A stretch of 64,000 nucleotides of DNA. Source: Plantactinospora soyae (GTDB lineage: Bacteria > Actinomycetota > Actinomycetes > Mycobacteriales > Micromonosporaceae). The notes under the pieces are model-generated. The model was not told where the DNA came from. It made no database searches and worked only from the letters and a program-made list of their open reading frames with translations. Below, piece by piece: positions 22,648 to 30,038 of this stretch (the stretch's first letter is position 1; each line of letters begins with the position of its first letter). The position numbers and the translations under genes are program-made. The stretch lies in contig NZ_JADBEB010000001.1 of NCBI RefSeq assembly GCF_014874095.1, forward strand, positions 5,456,001 through 5,520,000, in the 5' to 3' direction.

Positions 22648-23220
22648 ATGGTGATCGACATCGACGAACTGGTCCGGCGCAACGCCGAGTTCGCCGCGAG
22701 CGGGGCCTTCGCTGACCTTCCGATCCTGTCCAGCGGCAACCTACGCGTTATCGGCTGCGTCGATCCTCGTGTCGACCCGAGCCACGTTCTGGGCCTCAGC
22801 GCGGGCGAAGCCGTGATCATGCGCAACATCGGCGGCCGCGTGACGCCTCCGGCCCTACGCTCGTGGGCGATGCTGGCGAAGGTCGCCGAAGCCCGCAGCA
22901 ACGGCCGGCCACAAGGCGACGCGCACATGGTGATTTTGCATCACACCGACTGTGGAATCAGGGACCTGGTGCCGTTCCCCGATCTGCTGGCTGATTACTT
23001 CGAGATCCCGGCCGCCGGCCTGGACACGAAGGCGGTTACCAATCCGCACGTCTCCGTCAGGATTGACGTCGAAGCCATGAAGCATACGCTTCCAGCCGGA
23101 GTTCAGGTGTCAGGTCTCGTCTACCACGTCGAGACCGGACTCATCGAGACCGTCGTTCCGCCCACGGCAGGCACGAAGCAGGCACAACCGACGGGTCGGT
23201 ACCACAATCGCCTGCCGTAG
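22648..23220 (+). CDS. Beta-class carbonic anhydrase-like protein
   Basis: A 190-residue protein from ATG 22648 after GGCAGGAG. The zinc ligands and active dyad of beta-carbonic anhydrases are visible: Cys-Asp-Arg in GCVDPRVDPS and His/Cys in ILHHTDCGI. Expected activity is CO2 hydration to bicarbonate in the cytoplasm. The last ~11 codons overlap, antisense, a relic of an SDR gene, so the C terminus may have been replaced at a DNA joint. The metal-site region is intact. Confidence 0.85.
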   Translation: MVIDIDELVRRNAEFAASGAFADLPILSSGNLRVIGCVDPRVDPSHVLGLSAGEAVIMRNIGGRVTPPALRSWAMLAKVAEARSNGRPQGDAHMVILHHTDCGIRDLVPFPDLLADYFEIPAAGLDTKAVTNPHVSVRIDVEAMKHTLPAGVQVSGLVYHVETGLIETVVPPTAGTKQAQPTGRYHNRLP

Positions 23221-23420
23221 GTTGATGTGCCGGGGCCGGCTCGTCACGTACGCGACCAGGTCCGCGATGTCCTCGGGTGCGAGCGGCTCCCGCGCCGCGT
23301 CGAAGATCGCATCGAGCTGCGCGGCGATGTCCGGGTTGTCGATGTGCTCAGCTGTGCGCACGGCCGTCCGCAAACTTCCGGCCGCCTCCAGCAGCGGATC
23401 GGACCCGCCATCCCGTTCGT
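23188..23420 (-). pseudogene. SDR C-terminal relic (copy 2)
   Basis: Reads AAQLDAIFDAAREPLAPEDI and continues ADLVAYVTSRPRHINLRQAI, the tail of a classical SDR with its PRH-type end. The N-terminal ~170 residues with the cofactor and active sites are missing. A shorter, frameshifted copy of the same tail is at 16186. The 3' end overlaps the carbonic anhydrase gene. Confidence 0.6.
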
Positions 23421-23515
23421 CGTGTCACTGCGCCACGTCTTCCGCCGGACTATGACGCCCACCATCGACGTGCTGATGAACGGTCACCACCACAACCCGA
23501 ACAGCCTGCAGCACC

Positions 23516-23816
23516 GGTGTCTGCCTTCGACACGGTCTTCACCGCCGCCGGTATCGACGTTCTCGCCTCGCCGCCACAGGCCCCGCAAGCGAACGCCTTC
23601 GCGCAGCGCTGGGTCGGCACGGTACGGCGCGAGTGCACCGATCGGAGGCTCATCGTCGGCGAGCGGCACCTGGCGGGCGTCCTGACCGAGTACCCGGAGC
23701 ATTACAACGGCCACCGGCCACACGGATCACTTGGACAGCGACCACCGAACCCACCACCGCAGGTCGTTGACCTCAACGCCGCCCACGTCGAACGACGCCG
23801 ATCCTGGGCGGACTGA
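23516..23816 (+). pseudogene. Integrase-core (IS481/IS3-type) transposase C-terminal fragment
   Basis: Reads FDTVFTAAGIDVLASPPQAP, then NAFAQRWVGTVRRECTDRRL (with the catalytic Glu) and EHYNGHRPHGSLGQRPP. The N-terminal two thirds are absent. An N-terminal piece of what looks like the same transposase type lies at 26367 and a middle piece at 46703. Confidence 0.75.
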
Positions 23817-23911
23817 TCAACGAATACTCGCAGGCAGCGTAGCCGACTCTGATTACGAGCCCCACACCCTGCCGATTTCTCCTTCACTGAAGCGGGCCCG
23901 CGCTCGGCGCT

Positions 23912-24364
23912 TTACCCGGCGGCGTCGGCGAGGTCCCATCCGCTCAACGACACTATGAACGCGAACACCTGGATCGGCGCCGGCAGCCCGGGCAGGTCGG
24001 CGTGGGAGACATCGCTGTGCAGGTATTTGCGGCGGATGGAACCGGCCGGTTTGCCGTCGACGATGAGCCGTTCCTCCAGCCGGAAGATCGAGGCGCGCTC
24101 GAACGCGTACGTTCGTCCACCCGAGGTGATCGTCCAGTTCTTGCGCCCGACGCGTTCCGCGACCGCGACCAGCATCCCGGTCTCGTCGGTCAGCTCCCAC
24201 TGGGTGGCCAGTATGTTGGCCTTCACCTCGTAGGTCCGGCCGTCGAGCGGGAACGATCCGCCACTGCGCAGGCTCTTCGCGTTCCAGTAGGTCAGCGGTT
24301 TCCCGTCGGCGCTCAACTCGTAGTCGTTCTTGAACAATCCCTGGCCTTTCGCAGTCAGCTTCAC
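23912..24364 (-). CDS. Beta-rich protein of unknown function (LURP-one-like pattern)
   Basis: The GTG at 24364 overlaps the stop of the upstream CPBP gene (GTGA), giving 150 residues and translational coupling. The sequence is rich in short strands with paired D-G turns (DYELSADGKPLTYWNAKS, RTYEVKANILATQWELTDET). This resembles LURP-one/scramblase-type barrels, but similarity is only by pattern. The C terminus is hydrophobic (PIQVFAFIVSLSGWDL). Function unknown; it probably works with the CPBP protein. Confidence 0.6.
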   Translation of the reverse strand: MKLTAKGQGLFKNDYELSADGKPLTYWNAKSLRSGGSFPLDGRTYEVKANILATQWELTDETGMLVAVAERVGRKNWTITSGGRTYAFERASIFRLEERLIVDGKPAGSIRRKYLHSDVSHADLPGLPAPIQVFAFIVSLSGWDLADAAG

Positions 24365-25071
24365 AGCCACACCACGATGATCAATTGGCCGATCAGGTTG
24401 TTGACCAGGTGGACGACAAAGCCGGGCCACACCGAACCGCTACGCCGACGCAGCTCGGCGGCGATCAGGCCGACGACGAGCGCGATGACGGAGATCGAGA
24501 GGTTCCAGTGGGCCAAGGCGAAGATCAGCGTGCTGCCGATGACGCCGATCAGCGCGCCGTAACGCAGCAGCGCTGTGGTGATGACACCGCGGAACAGGAA
24601 CTCCTCGCCGAGCGGGGTGAGCACGGCAAGGAACAGGATGGACAGCACGATAAAGAACACGCTGCCCTGGGCCGCGTCGCGATACGGCTCCTGGATGTTC
24701 TCACTCGGTCCGGCGAGGACGAAGACGATTCCGGCCACCACCCGCCACACGGTCGCCGCGACGATTCCGCCGGCGACGCCGATCAGCAGCCACCGTACGG
24801 AGGTACGGCGTACGCCGAAAGCGGACCAGTCGCGGATGCGTACCTGATTGGCGGCGAAGAAGGCGATGAGTCCGGCCACGCCGGACAGCGCGGCGAGGAT
24901 CAGACCGGAGACCAACGATGAGAGCTGCTCGGCGACCCCGGTGGCCTTGAGCAGCGCCGGAAAGCCGAACGCGACGGCCACCAGCACGACCAGGCCGACC
25001 ACGATCTCCGGCCAGCCCGGTGTGATCGAACGGCGTGTCTCGCTTCCCGTCAGGACTTCGGTAGAGGACAT
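24361..25071 (-). CDS. CPBP-family intramembrane metalloprotease
   Basis: A 236-residue membrane protein; ATG 25071 is preceded by AAGGAG. About eight hydrophobic helices carry the three CPBP/Abi motifs: GEEFLFRG, FALAHWNLS and FVVHLVNNLIGQ, with the Glu-Glu and His residues that bind the catalytic metal. Members process CAAX-type or bacteriocin-related substrates; the target here is unknown. It lies 66 bases downstream of a GntR-type regulator, with a perfect palindrome in that gap, and is coupled to a small downstream gene. Confidence 0.88.
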   Translation of the reverse strand: MSSTEVLTGSETRRSITPGWPEIVVGLVVLVAVAFGFPALLKATGVAEQLSSLVSGLILAALSGVAGLIAFFAANQVRIRDWSAFGVRRTSVRWLLIGVAGGIVAATVWRVVAGIVFVLAGPSENIQEPYRDAAQGSVFFIVLSILFLAVLTPLGEEFLFRGVITTALLRYGALIGVIGSTLIFALAHWNLSISVIALVVGLIAAELRRRSGSVWPGFVVHLVNNLIGQLIIVVWL

Positions 25072-25092
25072 GAACGGCTCCTTCAAGAGTAC

Positions 25093-25112
25093 GTCTTGGC
25101 CTATGCCAAGAC
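25093..25112. promoter_or_regulatory. Palindromic operator candidate upstream of the CPBP gene
   Basis: Perfect 8-base arms GTCTTGGC and GCCAAGAC with a 4-base spacer, 22 bases upstream of the CPBP start. It lies just after the stop codon of the GntR-type gene. A likely binding site for that regulator. Confidence 0.55.
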
Positions 25113-25137
25113 TCCCATTGACCGCTCTCGTCCTATG

Positions 25138-26046
25138 TCAAACCCATCGCCTGGCCCGGATCTCATCGACGACCGTCGCGACCATGTGGATCGATCCCTC
25201 GTCGAGGACGTTGCCGAACTCGACCACCTCGGTGCCCGGACCCACGCCCTCGCCGAGCCGCGGATCCTCGCTCGGCACGACCAGCACCGCCAGGTCCGCG
25301 GGGACCGGCGCGGCGGACGCGATGAGCACGACTTCCGCGCTTCCGGCGGTGGCCAGCCAGTCGCGGACCTGCGCGCTCTGGTGCTCCGTGGAGTAACGGA
25401 CACCGACCCGGGCGCCGGCGGGCAACTCGGCGACCTTCATCAGCGTGCGGATGTGCGGGGCCACCACGATGGCGGCCGTTTCGATGTCGCGCTGCCTGGT
25501 CCGCGCCCACTGACGGACCTTCGCCAGGTGGAAGAACGTGGTGATGACCAGGTCCACGTCGGTCGTGATGGTGTCCAACTCGGTGAGCAGCCCCGGCCGC
25601 ACGTCGATGTGCAGCCGGGCGGACAGCTCCTTCGAGAACGCCTGCGCGCGTTCCTCGTTGCACTCCACGAACGCCGCCCGCACCCCGCTCGCGCCCTGAC
25701 GGGCGATCGAGTACGCAGCGTCGCGCACCTGCTCCGGAGACATCCCGCCGTGCAGCGCCGCCAGCACGGCGTCCCGCAACGCCGGCGCCTGCTGCACTGC
25801 GACCGGCGGCGTGGCGATCACCGTCCCGGACGCACCGCGGGTTTCGATCATCCCCATCTCGCGCAACGTGGCGTACGCCTTCACCACGGTGTTCCGGTTG
25901 ACGCCGAGATTGTCTGCGAGCCGCCGGACCGGTGGCAGGCGCTCGCCCGGCCGCAGCCCGCCGCTCTCGACCAGGAACCGGATCTGCTCCACGATCTGCC
26001 GATAGACCGGGACGGCCGACGCCGACTCGACGGACAGCTTGCTCAT
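25138..26046 (-). CDS. GntR-family transcriptional regulator
   Basis: A 302-residue protein starting at ATG 26046. The N-terminal GntR winged helix is clear ([20 protein letters not shown], then [20 protein letters not shown] and [12 protein letters not shown]). The C-terminal ~200 residues form an effector domain that I cannot place in FadR, UTRA or MocR groups; it looks like a periplasmic-binding-type alpha/beta fold with repeated VV-LI strands. It is the first gene of a unit with the CPBP protease and probably regulates it through the palindrome at 25093. Confidence 0.85.
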   Translation of the reverse strand: MSKLSVESASAVPVYRQIVEQIRFLVESGGLRPGERLPPVRRLADNLGVNRNTVVKAYATLREMGMIETRGASGTVIATPPVAVQQAPALRDAVLAALHGGMSPEQVRDAAYSIARQGASGVRAAFVECNEERAQAFSKELSARLHIDVRPGLLTELDTITTDVDLVITTFFHLAKVRQWARTRQRDIETAAIVVAPHIRTLMKVAELPAGARVGVRYSTEHQSAQVRDWLATAGSAEVVLIASAAPVPADLAVLVVPSEDPRLGEGVGPGTEVVEFGNVLDEGSIHMVATVVDEIRARRWV

Positions 26047-26066
26047 CGCCCGAGCGTACGTCGCCC

Positions 26067-26174
26067 GATTGCCCAGGCCAGGCCAACACCGCCGCCGCGC
26101 AACGCGAGCAGGCCAGACGCATCGGTCGGGAAGAACTTGCCCACGCAGCCCGGCTCACCGGGGCCGCCGCATGA
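26067..26174 (+). pseudogene. RepSA-like replication initiator C-terminal relic
   Basis: The frame ending at TGA 26172-26174 reads [20 protein letters not shown] then RLTGAAA, similar to the C-terminal ends of AICE replication initiators (RepSA type). The stop overlaps the ATG of an Xis-like gene, the order seen in pSAM2-like elements. The bulk of the gene is missing. Similarity is short, so the name is tentative. Confidence 0.45.
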
Positions 26175-26330
26175 GCCGTGATCCCACCCCGCGCTGGTAC
26201 TCGCCCGCCGAGGTCGCCGTCCTGCTCGGCTTCGGCATCTCCAGGGTCAAGATGAGGATCGCTACCGGCGAACTGGCGCTCTATCAAGGACGGCAAGTAC
26301 CGCCGCGTCCGGTCCCGCCAGGACAGTCGT
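26171..26330 (+). pseudogene. Excisionase-like (MerR-type HTH) gene, frameshifted
   Basis: From ATG 26171 it reads [20 protein letters not shown] then MRIATGEL, a helix-turn-helix of the excisionase family. Near 26280 the useful reading moves to another frame ([10 protein letters not shown]), the conserved end of this domain. The original frame instead runs to a meaningless tail. A frameshifted xis fits the RepSA-like tail just upstream. Confidence 0.5.
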
Positions 26331-26366
26331 GGCCGGACCGGAACCTGACGGCGTAGTACCGCCACC

Positions 26367-26479
26367 TCATGCCGTAGCGTGAGGACCTCGACCAGCAGCG
26401 CTCTGTCGCCCCGGACCAGTAGCGCCAATCCGGTGAACAGGCGGATCATCCCCAGGTACAGCAACCGTACGACGACCAT
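26367..26479 (-). pseudogene. Integrase-core transposase N-terminal fragment
   Basis: Reads [20 protein letters not shown] then [20 protein letters not shown], the leader and coiled N terminus of actinobacterial integrase-type transposases (IS481/IS3-like). It stops near 26367 where it meets the xis relic. See the fragments at 23516 and 46703. Confidence 0.65.
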
Positions 26480-26666
26480 ACCGGCGATCATCAGCCCGAG
26501 CCGAGAAACGCAGCTCCCAATATGTGCGACGAGTTCTGGCACCGTACACGGGATGACTGGCGTCCGCGCTTAGCATTTGTTCTCCGCAGTTCCGAAGATG
26601 AAGCGCCGGCACGGCCCAGCGCACTATGGGCGGCGACACGCCACGCGAGATCAGAGGACCGTGCTG

Positions 26667-27983
26667 ATGTCTGACACCATTGAGATCGTCCTGCCCAATC
26701 ACGCCGAGTGTCACCTGCGCAACCCCGCCCTGCGGCTGTCCGGCGAGGACCGCGCGCGCCTGATCAGTTTCAGCGGCACCTACGAGTCCGAGCACTCGGT
26801 ATTCTGGAGTTCGGAACCCCGGGTTCTGGTTCTCTCCGAGGGCTGGAACCGGCAGTGGTTCGACGACATCCACCGGGTGCTGGAGCTGGCGCCCCCGCCG
26901 GTGGTGTCGCCCGCGATGCGGTCCAGCCTGCTCGTCAGCGATCTGCTGCTCGACGGCGCGGCGCAGAACGAGCTGCGGGAGCTGGTCGCCGGCCGGCACA
27001 CCATCCGGCTGGTCATGGTGGGGCCTACCCCGGAGACGTACGCCCTGGCCGCCCTGATCCGCGGTTGGGGGCACACGGTGGAGCTGGACTCGGCTGGCGA
27101 GGACGCCTACTGGACCAGCCTCTACCTGGACTCCAAGATGAGCTGCCTGGACCTGGCCCGTGAGGTGCCGCTGATGCGGGTTGCGCCCAGCATGGTCGTC
27201 GGCAACCTGGTGGAGCTCAGGGGCGCGCTGCCGAAGATGTTGGCCGAGCACGGCCGGGTGATCGTCCGGACCCTGTTCGGGGTGGCCGGCGACGGGACAG
27301 CGGTGGTCACCGGCGAGCCGGGGCGCGTCGAGCGCGTCCTGGAGGATGCCAGCCGCGACTCGTTCTTCGCCTTCCCCGTCGTGATCCAGCGGTTCGTCGG
27401 GCACGCCGAGGGCGTCGGCTGTCCGGCCGCGGACCTCTGGGTCGGAGAGGACGGCGTCGAGGACCTGACGCTCTGCGCGCTGACTGTTGAGCGCGGATAC
27501 AAGTTCAGCAGCGTGGACGTCGGGCTCGGGTCGCTGCCCGAGGTCTGGGGTGAGCGCATGACTCGGGCCGCGTACGAGATCGGCGAGGCGGCCCGGGCGC
27601 TCGGCTACTACGGCTGGATGTGCATCAACGCCGTGGCTGGCGTGGACGACGAGCTCTACATCACCGAGATCAACGCTCGGCGCAGCGGATCGCTGCACGC
27701 CAACGGGCTCCTGCGGCACTGGGGCGCCGAGAAGGACCTCACCGTGTCGACGCACTTCGTCGTGCCGGTCCCCGAGGGCATCACGTACGAGGACCACATC
27801 CGCCCTGTCTTCCAGCGGCTCTGGGACGGCGGAGTCCGGGCGTACCCGACCAGCCTCCGCGCCCTGGGGTGGCCGGGTCCGATCATGGCGGTGGTCGCGG
27901 CGGCGTCCACCGCCACCGAGGCCCGGGACCTGGTGTCCCAGATCCGCGACAGCATCGAGGCGGCCGCCCGGGGCCGTGTCTGA
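26667..27983 (+). CDS. ATP-grasp peptide ligase, PGM1-related
   Basis: A 438-residue protein; ATG 26667 follows AGAGGA. The N-terminal ~170 residues are a pre-ATP-grasp Rossmann-like domain (FSGTYESEHSVFWSSEPRVL). The ATP-grasp domain carries GRVIVRTLFGVAGDGTAVVT and the metal-binding end GYYGWMCINA, LYITEINARRSGSLHANG. The C-terminal ~80 residues resemble the PGM1 C-terminal domain. PGM1 of the pheganomycin pathway joins a phenylglycine-derived amino acid to a ribosomal peptide, so amide ligation to a peptide is the best guess. It is followed by two coupled micro-ORFs and two ABC exporters. The actual substrates are not known. Confidence 0.75.
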   Translation: MSDTIEIVLPNHAECHLRNPALRLSGEDRARLISFSGTYESEHSVFWSSEPRVLVLSEGWNRQWFDDIHRVLELAPPPVVSPAMRSSLLVSDLLLDGAAQNELRELVAGRHTIRLVMVGPTPETYALAALIRGWGHTVELDSAGEDAYWTSLYLDSKMSCLDLAREVPLMRVAPSMVVGNLVELRGALPKMLAEHGRVIVRTLFGVAGDGTAVVTGEPGRVERVLEDASRDSFFAFPVVIQRFVGHAEGVGCPAADLWVGEDGVEDLTLCALTVERGYKFSSVDVGLGSLPEVWGERMTRAAYEIGEAARALGYYGWMCINAVAGVDDELYITEINARRSGSLHANGLLRHWGAEKDLTVSTHFVVPVPEGITYEDHIRPVFQRLWDGGVRAYPTSLRALGWPGPIMAVVAAASTATEARDLVSQIRDSIEAAARGRV

Positions 27984-28006
27984 CCCACCGGTCGGAGAAA
28001 TACGCG

Positions 28007-28078
28007 ATGGTCCATACGCTAGTACCGCGTTCGTCGTTCTTTCGAATCGACAGAATCTCCGAACTGGAGGACCGGTGA
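28007..28078 (+). CDS. Micro-ORF 1 (23 aa), possible leader peptide
   Basis: ATG 28007 follows GGAG at a good distance. It encodes 23 residues including SSFFRIDRISELEDR, a charged, helix-prone sequence like a RiPP leader. The stop TGA overlaps the GTG of the next micro-ORF (GTGA). One inserted base at the junction would fuse the two into a single ~54-residue precursor. No homologue is recognised. Confidence 0.4.
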   Translation: MVHTLVPRSSFFRIDRISELEDR

Positions 28079-28167
28079 CAGGCCAGAACATGTGCGGCGC
28101 CACCATCTCGGCCGGCTGCCGCAGAACCCTGCTCAGCTGCACTCTCGATGCTGGAGAGTCACGATGA
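28075..28167 (+). CDS. Micro-ORF 2 (30 aa), candidate RiPP core peptide
   Basis: GTG 28075 lies four bases after GGAGG, a strong ribosome site. The 30 residues contain three Cys and six Ser/Thr, including NMCGATISAGCRRTLLSCTL. The frame is also open upstream to GTG 27976, overlapping the ligase end, which would give a 63-residue peptide. The stop overlaps the ATG of the first ABC exporter (ATGA). A Cys/Ser/Thr-rich peptide coupled to exporters is typical of lanthipeptide-like or other RiPP precursors, but no lanthionine synthetase is in the window. Function inferred from context only. Confidence 0.45.
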   Translation: MTGQNMCGATISAGCRRTLLSCTLDAGESR

Positions 28168-30038
28168 CGCCGGAGACGCGCCGGCAGACCCTGATCCGGC
28201 TGACCCGGGACCGGCTGGAGATCGCCCGGCTGACCGGGCGCGCGGGCTCGCCGATGATCGTCGCCGCGGTGCTGGTCAATCTGGTCGTCGGGTTGTTGCC
28301 GCCGGCGTTCGTGGTGGCCTCCTCGATTCTGCTCGGCAAGGTGCCGGCCGCAGTCGTCGCGGGCCTGGGCTCGCCAGAGTGGGACGACCTCGTGATCGCC
28401 TTCCTGCTAGCCGCAGCGGCCTTCGTCGGGCAGCAGATCGTCGCGCCAGTGCAGGAGTTGTTCGGCAAGCTCGTGGCCCGGCGTATCGACGGCCTGGTCA
28501 GCGATGAGCTGATGGCCATCGCAACCAGCACCGACGGGATTGGCCCCCTGGAAGACCCGGGCCTGGTGGAGCACCTCCGGGTGGCCGCCCGGGAGCTGGA
28601 GAACTGGCTGTTCAGCCCGGGCGAGGCGTGTGCCGGCCTGGTCGCTCTGGTCGGGCGCTACACGCAGCTGGCCGGCTATGCCGTGGTGGTCGGCGTGCTG
28701 CTGTCGTGGCCCGCGGCGGCGGCGATGACCGCCGCCGTGGTGCTGCAGCGGTACGGGCAGCGCGGTGGCCTGCGGATGTTCGCCGAGGAGCGGTTCCTGC
28801 TCGACCCGCAGGAGCTCAGAAACGACTACCTGCGTGAGGTGGCCAGCGCGGCGGGTTCGGCCAAGGAGATGCGCGTCTTCGGGCTCCACCACTTCTTCGT
28901 GGACTTCTGGCGCCAGAGCTACCTCGAATGGCTGGTGCCGGTGTGGAAGGCGCGCCGGCGGATCTACCTGTGGCGGTTCCTCGGGATTACGTCTTTCAGC
29001 CTGGTCATCACCGCTGCGGTGTTGGCCTTCACCGGCCGCGTCGCGACGGATGTGACGGCCGGGCTCACCCTCACCGGGTTCGCCATGGTCATGCAGGCGG
29101 CGCTCGGCGCGCTGCGGCTGGGCGAGTACTACCCGGAGTCGGACCTGCAGACCGCCCTCGGTATGCATGCCTATCAGAAGGTCAAGAGCTTCCGCGAGGG
29201 GGTCGCCGGGTACGCCGGACAGACCGCCGGGGAGGTCGCGCCGCCCACGCCGGCGACCGGGATGATCCAGTTCGACCGGGTGAGCTTCCACTACCCGGGC
29301 GACAAGCGGATGATCTTTCAGGAGCTGGACCTCACCATCCCGATCGGTCAGTGCACGGCCCTGGTCGGCGTCAACGGCGCCGGCAAGACCACCCTGGTCA
29401 AGCTGCTTGCCCGGCTGTACGAGCCCACGTCGGGCACGATCTGGCTGGACGGGGTTGACATCCGCTCGTACGGGCTGGACGAGTGGCGTGCCCGGCTCGG
29501 TGTCACCTTCCAGGAGTTCGCCCGGTTCGAGGTGGCGGCCGCCGACAATGTCGGCTTCGGCGCGGTGGAGCACCTCGACGATCGGGCCGGGATCCGGTCC
29601 GCGATTGAGGCGGTGAACCTGCACGAACTGCTCGACAACCTGCCGCGCGGCATCCAGACCCCGTTGGCCCGGCACCTGGAGGACGGCGCCGACCTGTCCG
29701 GCGGCCAGTGGCAGCGGGTGGCGCTCGCCCGGGCCCTGTTCGGCCTGCGCCACGGCGCGTCGATCCTGGTGCTCGACGAGCCCACGGCCAGTCTGGACGT
29801 CCGTGCCGAGGCCGGATTCTTTCGGGAGTTCGCCCAGCTCACTGAAGGTGCAACGACGCTGTTGATCTCTCACCGATTCTCCACGGTGAGACAGGCGGAC
29901 CGGATCGTGGTGCTCGACGGCGGCCGGGTGGCCGAGAGTGGCAGCCACGACGAGCTGATGGCCCAGGAGGGCGAGTACGCACGACTGTTCCGGTTGCAGG
30001 CCGACCGGTTCACCGGCCAGACGGCGAGGACGGCATGA
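28164..30038 (+). CDS. ABC exporter, fused membrane and ATPase domains (first of a pair)
   Basis: 624 residues from ATG 28164, overlapping the stop of micro-ORF 2. Six hydrophobic segments occupy residues 1-330. The nucleotide-binding domain follows, with Walker A GVNGAGKTTLVKLLARLYEP near residue 400, signature LSGGQWQRVALARAL and Walker B ILVLDEPTASLD. It lacks a C39 peptidase domain, so leader removal must be done elsewhere. The stop overlaps the ATG of a second exporter, and the pair probably acts as a heterodimer, as RamA/RamB-type exporters do in class III lanthipeptide clusters. Confidence 0.85.
   Translation: MTPETRRQTLIRLTRDRLEIARLTGRAGSPMIVAAVLVNLVVGLLPPAFVVASSILLGKVPAAVVAGLGSPEWDDLVIAFLLAAAAFVGQQIVAPVQELFGKLVARRIDGLVSDELMAIATSTDGIGPLEDPGLVEHLRVAARELENWLFSPGEACAGLVALVGRYTQLAGYAVVVGVLLSWPAAAAMTAAVVLQRYGQRGGLRMFAEERFLLDPQELRNDYLREVASAAGSAKEMRVFGLHHFFVDFWRQSYLEWLVPVWKARRRIYLWRFLGITSFSLVITAAVLAFTGRVATDVTAGLTLTGFAMVMQAALGALRLGEYYPESDLQTALGMHAYQKVKSFREGVAGYAGQTAGEVAPPTPATGMIQFDRVSFHYPGDKRMIFQELDLTIPIGQCTALVGVNGAGKTTLVKLLARLYEPTSGTIWLDGVDIRSYGLDEWRARLGVTFQEFARFEVAAADNVGFGAVEHLDDRAGIRSAIEAVNLHELLDNLPRGIQTPLARHLEDGADLSGGQWQRVALARALFGLRHGASILVLDEPTASLDVRAEAGFFREFAQLTEGATTLLISHRFSTVRQADRIVVLDGGRVAESGSHDELMAQEGEYARLFRLQADRFTGQTARTA

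Noticed and set aside
25113-25141. TTGACA-type promoter overlapping the GntR stop
   Set aside because: TTGACA is present on the minus strand but no acceptable -10 box lies at the right distance.
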